Below, piece by piece: positions 1-15,000 of a DNA stretch of 64,000 nt. Below the pieces are notes generated by a model. The model worked only from the letters and a program-made list of their open reading frames with translations, had not been told where the DNA came from and ran no database searches. Made by a program: the position numbers and the translations under genes. Each line of letters starts with the position of its first letter. Position 1 is the first letter of the stretch. Source of the DNA: Bombardia bombarda (lineage: Eukaryota; Ascomycota; Sordariomycetes; Sordariales; Lasiosphaeriaceae); the NCBI GenBank assembly GCA_030512295.1, contig JAULSR010000002.1:2976001-3040000 (forward strand). Reading direction: 5' to 3'.

Positions 1-3000
1 TAACTTTCAGAGTTCATTCCTAATGGATATATCAAGGGAGGACCTCTGGACTGTCCATACCCCTTTCTGTATCTTATCACAACGAATCCCTCATGAGCCA
101 CCAGCCGTTCTTCACTTAATAGTAAAGGCTTTTGCGTACAAGTGCCGTGCATCAGGGAATAACATGTTTCTGGTACAGTCAAAACAGACACCAGATCCAA
201 TTCAAAACTATCACCGTCATGTTTATTCTTCGACCTATAAGAATTGATTCCAACATCTTTAACGGCAGTTGGTGAAACTCAACTTGCCATCATCGCTATC
301 TCCAGCAAGACTACTCCATACCTAACTAATTTCCGTAACTTGAAGTATCCATACTCGAATCAATCACGTCATGTTTCTTTCAATGGGCGGCAAGAAAAAC
401 ACACAAGCTACACTCTGATGTAACGTGACCACCGGCCGGCGGCTCAGAGACAGCGAACGACGACCCCAGATTTCGTCAACCCAACGGTTGTCTCACCACC
501 CCCCTGGAAACAAGATGGAAAAAAGCAAAAACACAAAACAAGGCAACCCAAGAGCCGTTGGTCCAAGCGTCGGTACGTAGCCGAGAGGGAAGATTGGATT
601 TCGGGCGGGTGGGGAAATTTCCCGTTGATTTCATTCGTTGCGCTAAGCTATCTTGAGCGACCAACTTTTTTTGACATGGGGAGCAAATTTGAGGAGCAAG
701 GATCTGGGGTTGAGGAATTTCTATTTGATTTGAGATTTGATAGGATGGCAGGAACGAATGAACGAAACAAACAGGGAATGAAGGGCAAATCAGGCAGATC
801 CGAGAACGGAAAGAACGATTTCAAGAAAAACCACCTCAAAAAAAAAGACAAGGAAGGGAAGGAGCGGCTCTCGCACTTTCTTGGCACTCTTTTTCGGAAG
901 TCGTCGGTGGTGTCGGTGTCGTGATTAGGCGGCTAGCAAAAAAGATTAGTTTTCTTGAAATGAACGCTAGGTCTGTGCGAGGTCTGGCCCCTTGCAAGTT
1001 GCAACCCTTCAAACTGGAACCTCGAGTCAGTTCAGGTAAAGGTAGGCGGGCAGACTGGGGTGGGTTCGATGATGGGGATTGGGACTTTTGGAGGATGATG
1101 ACGGACATGCCAATCCAGTCATTTCCCACAATTGACCATTCGTTTTCGCTAACTTGCTATTGACCAGCGTCTCCGACAAGTTTCGGGCAAAAATGTTCTC
1201 CCGCACGATGCATCTGTCGGGATATTCCGCCGCCCACTCACTTCGCGCGCGCGCTGATGCGTGTGGACAACTACAGCAGCCAGCAGCAAGCAGCTAAAGC
1301 GACGCCCCCCCTCTCAATTCCCGTTCTTTCAACATCTTGGACCCCTCCCACGCCGATATAGCGTTTAGCTGCATCTAAGCGACGACTACCGGTGTGCACA
1401 GTGCAGCCGGCCCTTCCTCCTCCCCTCGAATCGGAAAAATGGAGACCTTAACAAAGTGCGTGTGCTGACTGTTGGCCTGGGTTGGAGACTTGGAGTTGGA
1501 GGACACACACTACGAGCAGGAATGGAGCCACGGCAAGGTGGGTGAGAGGTCGACTTACCTACTAGCTCCCTGAACGCCAAGCTGGGATCCAAGACGGACT
1601 GACAGGTGGGAAGTGCGGAGAGACCCCCGGGGACTGTCGGGGGCTGTCTCGACCTGCTTGCTAATAACTGCAGTGGTGTGGTCACTGTGCTGAGGTGCGG
1701 TGTGTGGTGTGTAGAGTGGTGTGGGCGTGGTGTGTTGCTGCCCGGTGATAGTGGCGGTGGTGGTGGTAGTGGTGGTGATGATGGCGATGATTGCACCCAT
1801 ACCGTATGGCCTGGGGAGGAAGGACTCACTGATGGCAGCAAGTCCCCTCGCTGCAACCATTAAACAACAAGGGCTCGCTACCAGTCCATTTTTGGACTGC
1901 CGCAACTTGGACTTCTCCCCAAACGGGAACAGGATCTTGCTGTCTTGGCCTTTCTCAGCTATCCATGGACATTCAACCGATCTCAAGTGGCAAGAGCGGA
2001 AGAGGAACGGACGGCCATGTTGCAGCGGCGCACTGACTACACGTATTCGTGGTGAGGTGTATGTGTTTGCACGCTTTTGCCCGACGATGTCACTACGGCA
2101 CATGACCGAGATTTGGGACACTTGTCTCTCGAGGCACTCTATCGAGTCATGCGGCCCCAACTGCGACCCGACAAAGCTGCTCTCCCGATCGCTATCCCAT
2201 CTCGTTTCGTCGACACTGCAACTCATTAGAGCACACTTTCTCAAATCAGTTCTCGCAATCGAGGCCCATTCGCCATATGGAGTCAGGTGGAGGCACCTAT
2301 ACCGGCTTCTTGATATTGACGTCGACATCGACCTCCACTTCCAGCCCCCTCCCCCCCGTTTGTAAAGACACGGGATGGTGCAGCACACGCAAACCTGGAT
2401 CATTCTGCTATTCGATCATCTCCTCCCTCCTTACCTATAGGCTACTCATCTGAGGCGCAGACTACATTCGTCGTTGTCGAGTCAGAGTCGAGACTGAGCC
2501 TCCAACACACCTCGCTGCCTCCTCACGAGTCCCCCGACGACTCCGTATCGTGGTCTCTTCTCCGCACCCAAGGCACACACTACATACCTACACCTTTTCC
2601 CCTCACTTGTGTGCCTTCGTAACCCCCCCCCCCCTTCAGCCCGTCGATGATGCGCGTCTCTCCCTTCCCTTTGGTCTAGTCCGAAGCGCCTCCCGACAGC
2701 GGCGAGCATTATCACCAATCAATCTGATTGCGGTCCCTCACCTTCATAAGCGGCCTTGCAGTGTTTATCTTATTATTCAGGACCTGCTGTTCTTCCTGCT
2801 GCCTTGGCTGACAGCGGGACAGCTGCTAGGTAATCTCCCTAGAATAGCACCTCTGTTGATGTGCTGGACTGTGGGGCCTACCGCGCGAGATTGACAACGG
2901 CCAAATGCAACTGCAGACAGGGGGTTGAGGCGATCCCACCACATGGTCAGGGGTCCATCCCTCCCCCCCTCCACCTCGACCTCCGCGAACCGTCGTTACA

Positions 3001-6000
3001 TCGCGCAAAAAGCTGATGCGAGGCCAATCACGATGCCGAAATATCCCTACTCCTTAGAGCAAGGGGCCAGTCAGAGCTGCCCGTCAAGCCGGGCCATCTG
3101 ACCCGTTTCCCTACACTACACAGTACATTTCTGTCTTCTCGAGAAGAAGCGAAAGAGCCACAGAATCAGTTTCAAACATCTCCGCTAATCATAGACACAC
3201 GTACTGTCTACTTACTGCAGTTCAGATATACAACAAATCCTTGCAGCTCGTCTGCACGTCCCTCAAGGTCGCGGCATCACTATCCCTTGATTCCATTCTC
3301 GGGATAATCCTGGAAGCTCTCTTTTTGCTTGTAGGTATTGTGTACATACTTGAGGTCGAGACCGTGAACGAATAAGGATAGTGTACTTTCTTCATAGCAG
3401 TTGCAGCAGCAGCAAGCACGCAGATGCACTTTCCAGGTTCACACGGCCAGCAGGCACATTCGGTACCGGGGTTCACGGCACGCACCCCTCACTTTTCTTG
3501 CCAACATGGTCCGAGAACTGGGCGCGCATTAGGGACCAAGGACGCCCCAAGATCCGGCTCTCTGAGGTTCGGTTCGATCAATTCTGCCAATCGATATCCA
3601 TGTACGGATGCCGACTGTCAGTGTGTATGTTCTTTCGACCACCCCCCAGGGGCCTGACGAATCACTTGAGCCTGTGCTGCAAGCTACAAACATGATGTCA
3701 GCCAGTCTAGTCCATTCTTGTCTCTTGTCTGTCTTTTTCTGCTGCCCTGTTCGGCTTGTAAATGGTCCGGTGCCTGGCTACACAAATTCTTTCGGCAATA
3801 TATGTGATTACGGAGGTGCGCGTTCGCGTACCCGAACGGCTGTCTCGGTTCCGGCTTACAGCTTGGCGCGACCGCTTTTCAATGCGTTGCGGTGCTTTCT
3901 TGAGGAGGCGTTGGAGATTGTTGGTGTGAGTTGGTTTATAGACAAGTAAGTGATCCCAGACATGATTCCTTGATAGGTTCAATTACAAATCAAACGTAAG
4001 TTATTTAATCTCAGAAAGCAATAGTCGAGTCTGTTGCTGAGTTTTGTTTACAGTAGAAGTGATGAGACAGGAAACCACATTCGTTTTGTCATTAAGTTGT
4101 ACTGGCTCCTATCTATCTGATGTTGATTTTTGTAAGATTGCTTCAGTGAGTTACTAGAAGTGAGTAGGAATCAGCTACACTGTTCACCAAAACTAAGTCT
4201 AGTAATTCTTATACGAGTCTGAATATGGACTTTGACTTTGACTGACAGTATTGACTCGCAACAACCGCATACTCAGGCCACAGCGGTTTCCTATAACGTA
4301 AATCAAAGTCTCTGGGAAGGTTGGACTCTGGTAACACCGTTGTCTTACACGTTGTTCATTCGTGGCCGGGTGGGAAAACGATGTACTTACAATGGATGAG
4401 CCAATAGGAGAGGAAAACATAAGAAAAAGGGGGTCAAAGCACTGCTTTGAGGGCGATAAGAGAGCGGGCAGGCAGCAGGCAGCAGGATGAGGCCTCCCAT
4501 ACCAAATCCATACATAGACAAACGAATCAGTAAAAGGGCGCACGGGGTAAGCACGCGCACGCACGCACGTACATTACACACTATAATACAACAAGTTATA
4601 GCCAGCCACGAAACAGAAGGTCAAGAGAAGGACTGCAGTATAGTAGGCACGTTCGATATTCAATGTCTTTTACTTTAAACTGACTGTTTCATCTAGTGCG
4701 TAGAAAAGAAATATCAAATCAGCTACAATAGCCCCCACCTTCCTCTTCTGTCTTTAAAGCTCGCTCGGCAAGACAAGGGAGACAGTTCCTTCCTGCCCCT
4801 CTCTTCTTCATCTCCCCAATCCGATAGGCAGTTGTGAGAGGCAGCAAAAAGAAAAAGCGGACCACAGAAATATGTGCCGTGTCCGACTGACCGGCTCTGT
4901 GCTGCCGCATTGCAGCTTTGGGGCTTTCCGGGGCCCGAGAGGTTACAGAACTGGACGGGGGAGTAGGCATGGGATGGGGGAGGTAGGGCAGGTGGGGAAG
5001 GGGAGTCGGTCGGTCAGGGGGGTAGTTAAGGGGGGTAGGGATATGAAAAGGTTAAAGAGTGATAGTGGGATCGAGTATAGGTAAGGTAGGGAGGTGGTAT
5101 GTTACTTACTAGGGAGATCATAAGAGACAGTCTAGTGACTGATAGATTAGTTTTGACAAGATATTTGAGTAAGGTAGTTGTGCTTCTGAGGGAACAAGTT
5201 GCTGTAAACTTGTATAAAAATAGCTGAGAGGAAATGTTAAGCAAGTGTAGACGGTTTTGAACATCAAGAGGTAGAGCAAGAGTATAGCAAGAGAGTATCC
5301 ACTGAGACCTTTCTGTATGACAGTTGTGATACCACCAATCTGCTCCTTCCTCTTCCTCTCCCTAGAAAGACGAGTCTATCGTAAATCAACTATGAGAAAT
5401 CAAAAACCAGAGGAAAGAGATAATCGTACTTACCCCTATCATGTGCGGACGAAAGATAGTATCACCAAACACTGTCGCACATGTGCTTGCAGCGCCACTC
5501 TGCCTGAAAGGCCACGACTGACATGTCGACTGACAACGCATCTCTAGGTACTTACAGCTGATATCCCACCGCTGTCTCTTTCACATGTGCAGTAAGTCAG
5601 TCACTTCATCCAGCTCGCCTATTGCTCATAGACGAATGGACACACAACCCTATAGCAGACGTCGAACTAAGCATGGAGATCGAAAAACAAAATCGCTAGA
5701 TGCGGCAGAGCGTACCGGAGCAGAGATACTACCACCTACCTCGCCTACCTTGCTTCTGAATCAAGTACACGGCCGTCAACATCCGCCATGTATGTATGCA
5801 CGTAAATCAATTGCCCCTCGAAAAGACAAAAGCGAAGCCAGCGGCCGCAGACACACATGCATGCATCAAGCAAGCACCTGCTTCCCTGCAGGGAGAAAAG
5901 CCAAAAGCATCTGCACAGTTTCTCTCTTCGAGTCTGATTTTGTGTGGATCGGCGGCGCTGGCCGATAGGGAGCATGACGGTTATGAGAGGGGGGAGTAGT

Positions 6001-9000
6001 AGCACATGAGAATGAGGGGAAAGACCGGGATAAGGCATGGGGAAAAGAGAATCAATCCAAAGATTGCAAAAGTTTGGGTGAGCAGCAATCCGGCAGCCAT
6101 AGTTTGGTTCACCAGAGACCGGCTGCTGCTCCTGCTGCTACTGTTACAGCACAAGTCAGGCTTAATGGAGTCTGTGAAAGAGGAGGAGAAGAAGAGCAAC
6201 AGCAGCCACATACCTACTCTGTCCAGGTATCTCAATCATCAATTGAAACTTTTCCGTGACTATCTTCAATTGAAACAGCTTGTGATTACCCATTACCGAG
6301 GCTATAGTAGAATCAGTAAAAATCAATTCAATCAATGATGAGCATCCGTGACATACCTCGCTTGAACATTAGCTTCAAGCCGCTATCAATATCAACAACT
6401 TCAGTCAGCTCAACCAACACGTGCATATATAACTGCTCAGACAAAGAAAAAAGAGTAACCGACGAAGCTTGTCGGAGACTGCGTGAGAGTGACGCCCTCC
6501 AATGCAAGCTCACAGACCAGCCAGCAGCCCCCCAGCAACGCCCAGACTTCATTACCACCATACAAAACCCCAAACCTCCTTAAAGGGGCAACACAAACAA
6601 AACTCAGTAATGTGTGGGGAATGGAGACCGACCATCAAACGTATTTCAAACAGAAGTAAAAAACTATCACAGCAAAAATAAGAGAGAAACGCAACAAAGC
6701 GTGCAGACAAAGCTAGTAGATCTAGACATAGGGCTGGATGGATGGCTTGATGGTTAAAAGACTCTCATGTATAATAAGAGCACGCCTATAAGACCGTCGT
6801 TTGTAAAGTGAGGTACGGCTGTTCTTCTACATACAATAATCTGCAACCGTCACCAGAAGCAGCAGGAGCAGCAGCAGCAGCGACAACGAACAGCGAACAA
6901 CAGCAGGAGAAGATGCAATAGCAACATCGGTATTAGAAAAGCTCATTGGCAAATGTCGCCATAGTCCGCCCGGATAACATTCGCCACCCAAATCAGGCCC
7001 AAAGGCCAAGTCTAGGTCTAGACCGCCAATCAGGCCACCCAAGAAGAAAGAAAGGAGACGATATGGAAACTCTGCAATGTAATGAAATCCACGTACGTGT
7101 TTATGCTTGCGGTACGCCATGGGAGGCGGCCGCATCGCTCTACCTGATCACGGCAAGTGGGGAGACACACAGCTAACCCCCTGAAGATGACAAGACAAGA
7201 CTGTTTTGCTGGTTCTGGCGCTGCTGGTGGTGCTGGTGGTACTGGTGGTACTGCTGCTGCCGTAGGCCATTCAAGCATGGTTGGGTACGTGCCCTCCAGA
7301 AGGGCAAACCGCAAACGTCCACTTGCTTCCCGCTCTTAGGATACCAGGTAAAGTTTAGGCTCATGGATCATGGTTCATATGAACGACGAGAACGGGAACT
7401 TTGGCACAGACAATACAAGCGTATTGGACCGGCCCAGCCGCTCATTTCCACAGCGAGCCAAGGCCTGAGACCTGGCTGTGACCCGGTCTACTCTCTGTGT
7501 CTAAAATTGAGCTTTCTGAAAGTAAAGTACACTAGGCAGGCTGAGAGGTATGGCGAGGAGCGCTTCCCCCTTGACTGTATGGACGAGAGCTGCCTGTCAG
7601 ACTTGAGTGGAAGGGCGGTACTAAGAAATGTTGGCTGGCCCTGGCCGGCGGGCAGCAGTGAATGATGACAGCAGAGCGAGCCAGCGATCAAGCAAGCGGT
7701 TTGCAGAACAACCGGTACATTGCTCCACAGCATACCGCCAGCGAGCGAGTGATGGAAAGCGTGTCGCCCAATGGATCCGGGATCCAGAACCCAGAACCCA
7801 AGACCCAGGACCCATGCCCTGTGGTTCCGAGCTCATCCATGGCCCCAAGGCGGATGGCCTCTCCCACAACCCGAAGGGGCAACAACCGCAGCCGCAGTCA
7901 TCAGATTGCATACCAAAGGGCTAAGATGATAACAGAGAAAATAACACAAATCGAGCTCGACTAGGGGTCTGTCTCGTGAACTAAGGGGTGATGATGATCA
8001 GTGAGCACATGACAGACGAGCAGCGGTCAGCAGCAGCGGTCGTTTCGCGTCCCTCAGGGCTCGAAGAGCCTCAAAGGCAAGTTGGATATTGAATGCAGGA
8101 CCGCCCGCGCGCAATTCATATATCTATATTTCAAGAGTATTTTTGGCTCGCGAGACGCTTGGGAGAGCATGGGGCGAGAGTGTATGTGGGCGGCCGACCA
8201 CCGCGGGATGCAAATTAGCACCCAGCCAAAACTGCCCGCAAGCGAAAGGACAGATGCACACCATACACCACCACACACCGGCTGCCCCAATACGTATGTA
8301 CGCAATGTATGTACACGCTTCGATATGCGCTGGGCCCCAGCAGCAGGGCTCTTCAAAAGTTCCGACAGGCACCAGCCGCCTATGAACCTGGAAGAACCAT
8401 TGGATGGGAGTTTGGTACAGGAAATTGCCAGCATCATGGGAAGGGGGGGCAAAACATATCGGTCTCGACAAAGGCCATAGGGGCAAGAGGATAGGATTGC
8501 CCCTGTGATTCAAGGTCAACATGCCTAGTATCCTTTCCGAAAAGACGGGCAGCATTTACCTGTCTGTGGTTATGCACGACACATACGCTACATTCTCTCG
8601 AGGGGAGGAGGTGAACGACGGGAAAGACCACTTTCGACAGGCAGGCAGGCAGGCAGGCCATCATCCATCATACCATACTCCAAACCCCGGAAACGGGGTA
8701 CCAACGAGCTTCCTGGTCCCTGGAACGCGAGGCAGCACTCGGTGTCAACAACGGCACCGACACCATAGCATAGGTTATGGAGCCAGAATACCAGCCAGTC
8801 AGCCCATCAGGGATCAACGCAACAAGAGGGGAAAAAAAGCGACAATGATGATGAAGAAAGAAGTGGTCCATGGGCAGGAGAACCGTGGTGACGGGCGATT
8901 GTTGCATGCGGAGCGGGATCGAGCGAGTCCCTTTGGCAGCATCCGCTGGTCAGTCAGCAACGGCCAGAATATCCGGTCACCGATTTCCAGGTTATAACGC

Positions 9001-12000
9001 CCGCCATAGTCCACTCCTCCCAGTCTCTGTCTGCTTTTCTTGGTTCAAGGAAGCACCCCGAGCACGCTCTCGGTTGCCGAACATTGGAGGAGAAAAGGGC
9101 GCTAGGAGAATGAATGGTGGTTGAACCACCCCCATGACGACCTGTGACATATCGCAGAATTAAAGTCCTGCTGATTCAAGCTGCTCTGAACTGCGCTATA
9201 CCAAGCGCTAAGAAGGAAAAAGAAAGACGATGCTTTTGCATCTGCAAATGCATGGCATGGCTGATGGCAGACGACATCAAAGCCGGGCTGCTAACAAGGC
9301 AACGATGGGTGATATCCGGGGCGGAAGGTGGACGATCCCGGCACTGCAAGTCTGGGGCAAGCAGCAGCCAGCTGCTGTGATTCCTTTCTCCACAGATCCA
9401 GCCGTTTGAACCCAAGGATTCTGGTTAAGGAAGATCTTGAGCTACTCCCTTTCCTTCCAGGTCCATGTATACAAGTCCCGACGCCCGCTGTGATTCTGGA
9501 GAAATGACAAGGTAAAAGAGGTGAGTGTATGCTGCGCATGGGGAGGAGGCTTCTAGATGCCCTTTGATCTCCTAATCTGAAACTTCCACGATCACTAGGG
9601 CCTGCGTAAAGTAGCAATAGGTCTGAAGTAGAACTATACCTCTTTACTAATCAGCTGGGCAACCTGCCAGTCAAACTTCCAAGTAATAATGAACAAAGGG
9701 CCCCAAGATGACGCTTGATGGAATCAATCTGTGCCGTGGCAAAGACAAGTAGCAAGTTGTGCAGTTTCATGACGACTCGGAGTCATGCCTCCGAGAGCTA
9801 CGAGCCACGATGCCTGTTCATGACTGCCCACTCAGATGTCGGCCAAGTGCGTAAATAGAGGGGGAAGAAGGGAGGAGGCATAAACCGGGGAAGGTTGAAG
9901 GGACGGCACGACTGAGCCCAGCAAATGAAAGCCTGGGAAAAGGCGGGTGCCAAAGTTCTTGGAGGTCTTAATACGTCTGATATAGGTGCGAGGTATTTGA
10001 AGCTTCCTTCATTATTGGTCGTTGCTCCGCATCCATCGCTGCATTTGGCAAGGTAGTGGTCTCCATTATCCGTATTGAGCAACAAAAGAAGGGTGAGCTT
10101 ATGTCGGTGATTTCTTCGCCCGTAACTTGTTACTGGTTGACTATCCAAGCAATCGTAAGCGAAGAGGGCTGGAAGCAGGCCAACGAGGACGTGCAGATGG
10201 CACAGGCTGCACACGCAATACAGCACAGTACAGAACATGCCATGTGTATGTATCCCGTACCCGTAACCGTACAATCTTTTTCTGACTATCCCCATCAAGG
10301 AAGAGAGAGTTGACAGCGGCGCGCGCGGGTGGATTCGGGGGTAGCCAGTTGGAGCATTGCGGTTGTTGAGGGTTGCACGGGTAGCTCCCGCCGAGAAATT
10401 ACCCCCTGGCCTGTCTCTGCCTTGATCCCCACTTCCCATGATCCCCAATTTGAGATGCCATCATCTCATCTGATCTCATCTGAAGGGCTATGGGACGGCG
10501 GATCGACTCCTGCCCTGGAATGGAATGAAAGGAGGGGCTGGGGAAAAATGACATACATTGAAACAGCCCCCATGACCAAACGACGGCGCCCGCCAGAACC
10601 AAAGCCGCCCATGGTGGTGCGTTGGCTGTCGAATTAAGGCCTGGTCAGTATTCCGGTTATGCCGTGGAAGATCCCTAGTTTCAAAACGACGAGACAGGGA
10701 GGTGGTGGGACAAGACGCAACACACACAATGCGCCAAGGTGCTGTTGCTACTATGGTGCGTGTGTGTATACTTGGTGCACTCCGTAGATATAGTAGAACA
10801 CCACAAACTCCACACGTCCTGCTGCAGTTTACTGCGAAATGGGCTTCGGGTTGGGCAACTGGGAAGCAGGCAACAGAAAAACACCACCTGCGCAAAGCTA
10901 AACGGAGCTGTGATGGCGTATTGGGGCATCGCTACCACGTTGCCATGCTTGGGGTAGCGGCAACCCGAATTTTGGTCCATGATGGATGGCGAGTTGAGGA
11001 GGCACTGACTGAAAAAAGGGTCTCTCACAACGGGAATGATTAACACGAGAAGCGTGGCGACAGGGAATTATCCTAGACCTGCCATGCGCGGTTGAAAAGA
11101 GCCGGCCTGTGCGCAAGGCACTTACTGACAGTGACTGCATCGGCGGATATGTATGTGGAGAAGGAGAAGCATGAGCATGGCATCGGCGTCGCCGTTGAGG
11201 GGATCGAGCGTGAGGGAAGGTCCGAGGACTGATGTGAGCTTCTGGAAGTCCTCCATAGTCATCGTATTCGTACAAGATTTGAGTTGGATGAATGGCATTT
11301 CCGGCTGTTTTCTCCAGAGACGAAACAGCCTTGAACCTCCAGGCGAAAGACGCGGAGAGAAAGATAACAAATTGGGCACCGAAGTTGTGGGCTGCTATAC
11401 CTGGTGGACGGATGCCGTGTATGTATGTTGGACGTCGTCGTCGTCGTCGTCGCCGCCGCTGGTGTACGTCTTGCTACTCGGGCTCGAGACGGGATAAATT
11501 GCGGGACCAGGTCTAGGAGTCTCCAGGGGCGTGGCTTTCCGGTACCGCACGGGAATAGGCGAACACCACACCTAGCGAGAGTTTGCTGACCTGGGATTTT
11601 GTCCTTCGTCTCACACCTCTCACTTTCATGGGAATAGGCATCGACTTCTAGAATCCAGGTAGGTGACGCGACGCGACGCGACGTGACGCGAAGGGAGGCC
11701 ATTGGATCTTCGTCAAAGACCCCTCTTGACGACACGCGAGTTGAGCCGAAATGCATCAACTCGGCCGAGAGCTAAGCAAAAAAGAACGTGAAGATCAGAA
11801 CCGCTTCTTGAAGACTCCGGGCCATCCCTGGGAAAGGTAGTGGAGAGCACGGTATGGCGTCGATCAGGAAGTGGCTGTTTCCTCCCCTTGGTCAGCCGTC
11901 GTCGATTGACCGGGGCCTGCGAGCAGATTTTTGAATGCGAAAATGTGCTCTCGTCTGAGTGTGCTGCTCTAATTGAGCTGAATGTCTGTTTGAAGAGGCC

Positions 12001-15000
12001 AATTACGAGGCCCGGATTTCTTTCTTGGCTGTCACGTCACCCAGGATCTCTGCTTGCCATTTTTTCTTTTCTTTTTCTCGCTTTGTGTCTGAGAATGTCG
12101 GGAAAGTGGGAGGATGATAAAACGGGAAGCTGCCGATTGGGGGTCCTGTCAAAGTACCTACCCGGAGAGGTACTTACACCAGTGTTTGGAAGGTACGATC
12201 TAATGATTAAAGTTCACCTCAAATTTCTGCGCAACCACCAAAGTACCTTAGATAATCAAGCAGGTACAGTTTTTGAGGAAGGTACGAATCTCGGTCTCGG
12301 GCCCGTTTGAGCTTCAATTGCGAATGCTACATCTATTCCGCACATTCAAATGTTTCAATCCCTATTACACGTGTAATATGCCTTGTTCTCCCTTGTGCAT
12401 GCACCGAGTTGTGGTGAACGAAGAAGGTACATGCCCGCGTCTTCAACGTGCTGGGTAACAGGACCGTAGGGCACAACATCAGATGACACTGACAGGGCCG
12501 AAGATCCATTGCGCCTGCTCCTCGTTCACCGACCACGATCCGAAATAGAGTTGGCCCGAGATAGGCAATCCACAGCCCATTATCGGCCCAAAAGAGAACC
12601 CCAATAAGTGTCGATTTCGTCACTTGGGTCCCTGCTACGTCCGTTTCACGTATCGAGTACCAGTGGAGGCTAGCAGAGCTGCCAGTGATAGGCCACGATA
12701 CTAAGTAAACTGTTCTTTTCTTCGTCTAGTGTGAAGTATCTCATGAAAGGCATGTTTTATAAGCATCATTCACGCACTTGTAAGTGCATAGATAGGTATG
12801 TACATGCACTACACCTGCAATTATACTGTTAATCCATATCTGGGACGCAGTCAATACGACTGGATCAATCAGGGCCGAGCAGCAAGAATGTACTGGGCTT
12901 GTCTCGAAACATACAAGTCAACGCTACGGATACGGGTACATAGGTGCAGGCAAGAGCATCATGGAATCCGTATATCCATGCCCTCGCCAATCAGTAGCCT
13001 ACTGAAAGTGAGTGATATCTGCGATCGATGACTGTGCACACGGGACAGTTTATTACTTTCACGTATCATCCTGGCTGTCTGAGGAATCCTTTGGCTGATG
13101 ACACAGGTGTTGATCAGCAACGAGATGCGAGGCGCTGAACCTTGTCACAGCGGTCCTGAGGTGTGCTGTCCTGTCTTGTCCAGTGCGGGCAGTGCAGGCT
13201 CGTAGAAGGATATCGGACGATGGCTTTTTCGGGTCCACACCAACAGCAGAGTCTTTTCCCATCCCATGCATACGTACACTAGATGCCAGCTCCTTGCATC
13301 CAATGGGTAGTGCGTACGTACTAGTACTGTGTACATAACACAAGCAGCTGCAGTGATGGTGTATGTACTACGTACATAATGACTTCACGACTCCAATCGG
13401 GGAATGGTTGCTGGGATTAGAAAACCTGGCTATACCTTGCCTGGCAGACTCGTTGAAGATTATTGACGATTTGGGATGTTTCGGGGGTACTCTCGAGCGG
13501 ACGAATGGCACCTGCAGCCAAGCTAGGCACTACGTATACACTACTGCTCTGTCAGACCATGGACAGCAGCCCGACGACAGAAAAACAGTATACTGTGTCG
13601 ACAGCCAGACAGACAGCCTACGCACGGCAGCTGCGGCCGCGGACTGCCGTCCGTGTCACGGCTAGCACATGGCCAACCAAGATTTGCGACACAAGGTTGA
13701 CGTTGGCAAGACTCTACTAGCCTTCTCTAACGGGCTGATGCGAGCTCTTTCCCATGGTTTGGCGAACCGATGGCACTGGAGTACACGAGGTATGTACTGT
13801 ACTGTACCAGATAGCTCGAGAAGAAATACAGGCAAATACGGGGTACACGCACATCAACCAAGACACGGGAGTGTCATTGCAACAAACTTGCTGCAATGTC
13901 CCGACTTTCGGGTGCAGCGCCATCAAGAAGCCAACAGACGCAAAAAAAAAAAAAAAAAAAAAGGAAAAAGAAAGTAAGAATCAGGAAAGGGCGCTGACCT
14001 GACGCGTCTACTGGCCGATGAGAACTTCATCTCACTGCTGCAGCACTGCCAACAGCTAGATCGGTTTAAGCTAGGCAGAATCGTAGACTTCCTCCGCCAA
14101 ACGCCGCAAATGTCTCGGGAGTCAGATTGCGACATCGCCCGGAGAGTGACGGATCCCAAAGGCAAGGGTCGTGTTGTCGGTTCTTTTTTTTTCTCTAGGT
14201 GTGTACTGTGTACTTCGTAATTCGTATGTGGCATCGCATTGCGGCGGCGGCTTGGCCTACCCCATCCCGATCAAACTCTTCAATGACAACAAGATGAGCA
14301 CTCGGGGACTTGAAACAAGATTTGACAAAAAGTTCAAGTCAGCGTTGCCAGATCGCGTCCGTTTGGCGACACATAACCACAGTGGTGCATTCGCATCGAA
14401 GTTAGGTCCCTGGTCCCTGGTAGGTTACCCCCGGCCGTGCGCACTGCCTGACTGACCCCCGGTCAAATTGTTGCGCTGTCGTTTGCTTTGACCTCTTTCT
14501 TTCGAAGATTCTTGAGACATTCGAAAACGCCAATCAACTGGCATGGACCGGACCTATTCACTTATCCCTGGAAGCAGATTTTCTTTTCTTTTCCCTTTCT
14601 CGAACCAAACCCTGCCTGCCGAGTCGACTGTCACTGCGTTATCGGCATTGACCACGCTGCGATTCCCATGATTCCACCATCAAGCCATTTTCATTTCGGC
14701 GGCCACGGGTCTCGAGAGTCTCGGACTGCGTCAAGGCAGGATGAAGGAACTGTGAGAGTTCGAGATCTTGAGATACAGCCAATCTCTAGGTCTAATCGTC
14801 ACTTGTCAATTGTCGCTCGGGGTGCCGCTTACCCACCAGATAGTGACCGTGCCGAGTGCGGGCGTCCCCGATCCACGCTAGCGTCAGTCAACTGCACATC
14901 CCGGCGCTCCAGAGCTGCAGAATGTGGAAAAGTGGCTGCAAAAGGCACTGATGACCAAAATGTACATACTGATTATACTTCATTGAGTGCAGGCGAGGTG

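Noticed and set aside
1555..2403. 282-codon minus-strand open frame
   Set aside because: Thr/Ser/Arg-rich text without domain, signal or splice context; overlaps other open frames in simple-sequence DNA.
11655..11695. GACGC repeats considered as a CRISPR-like or direct-repeat array
   Set aside because: Only a five-unit pentanucleotide microsatellite without spacers; CRISPR arrays are not expected in fungi.
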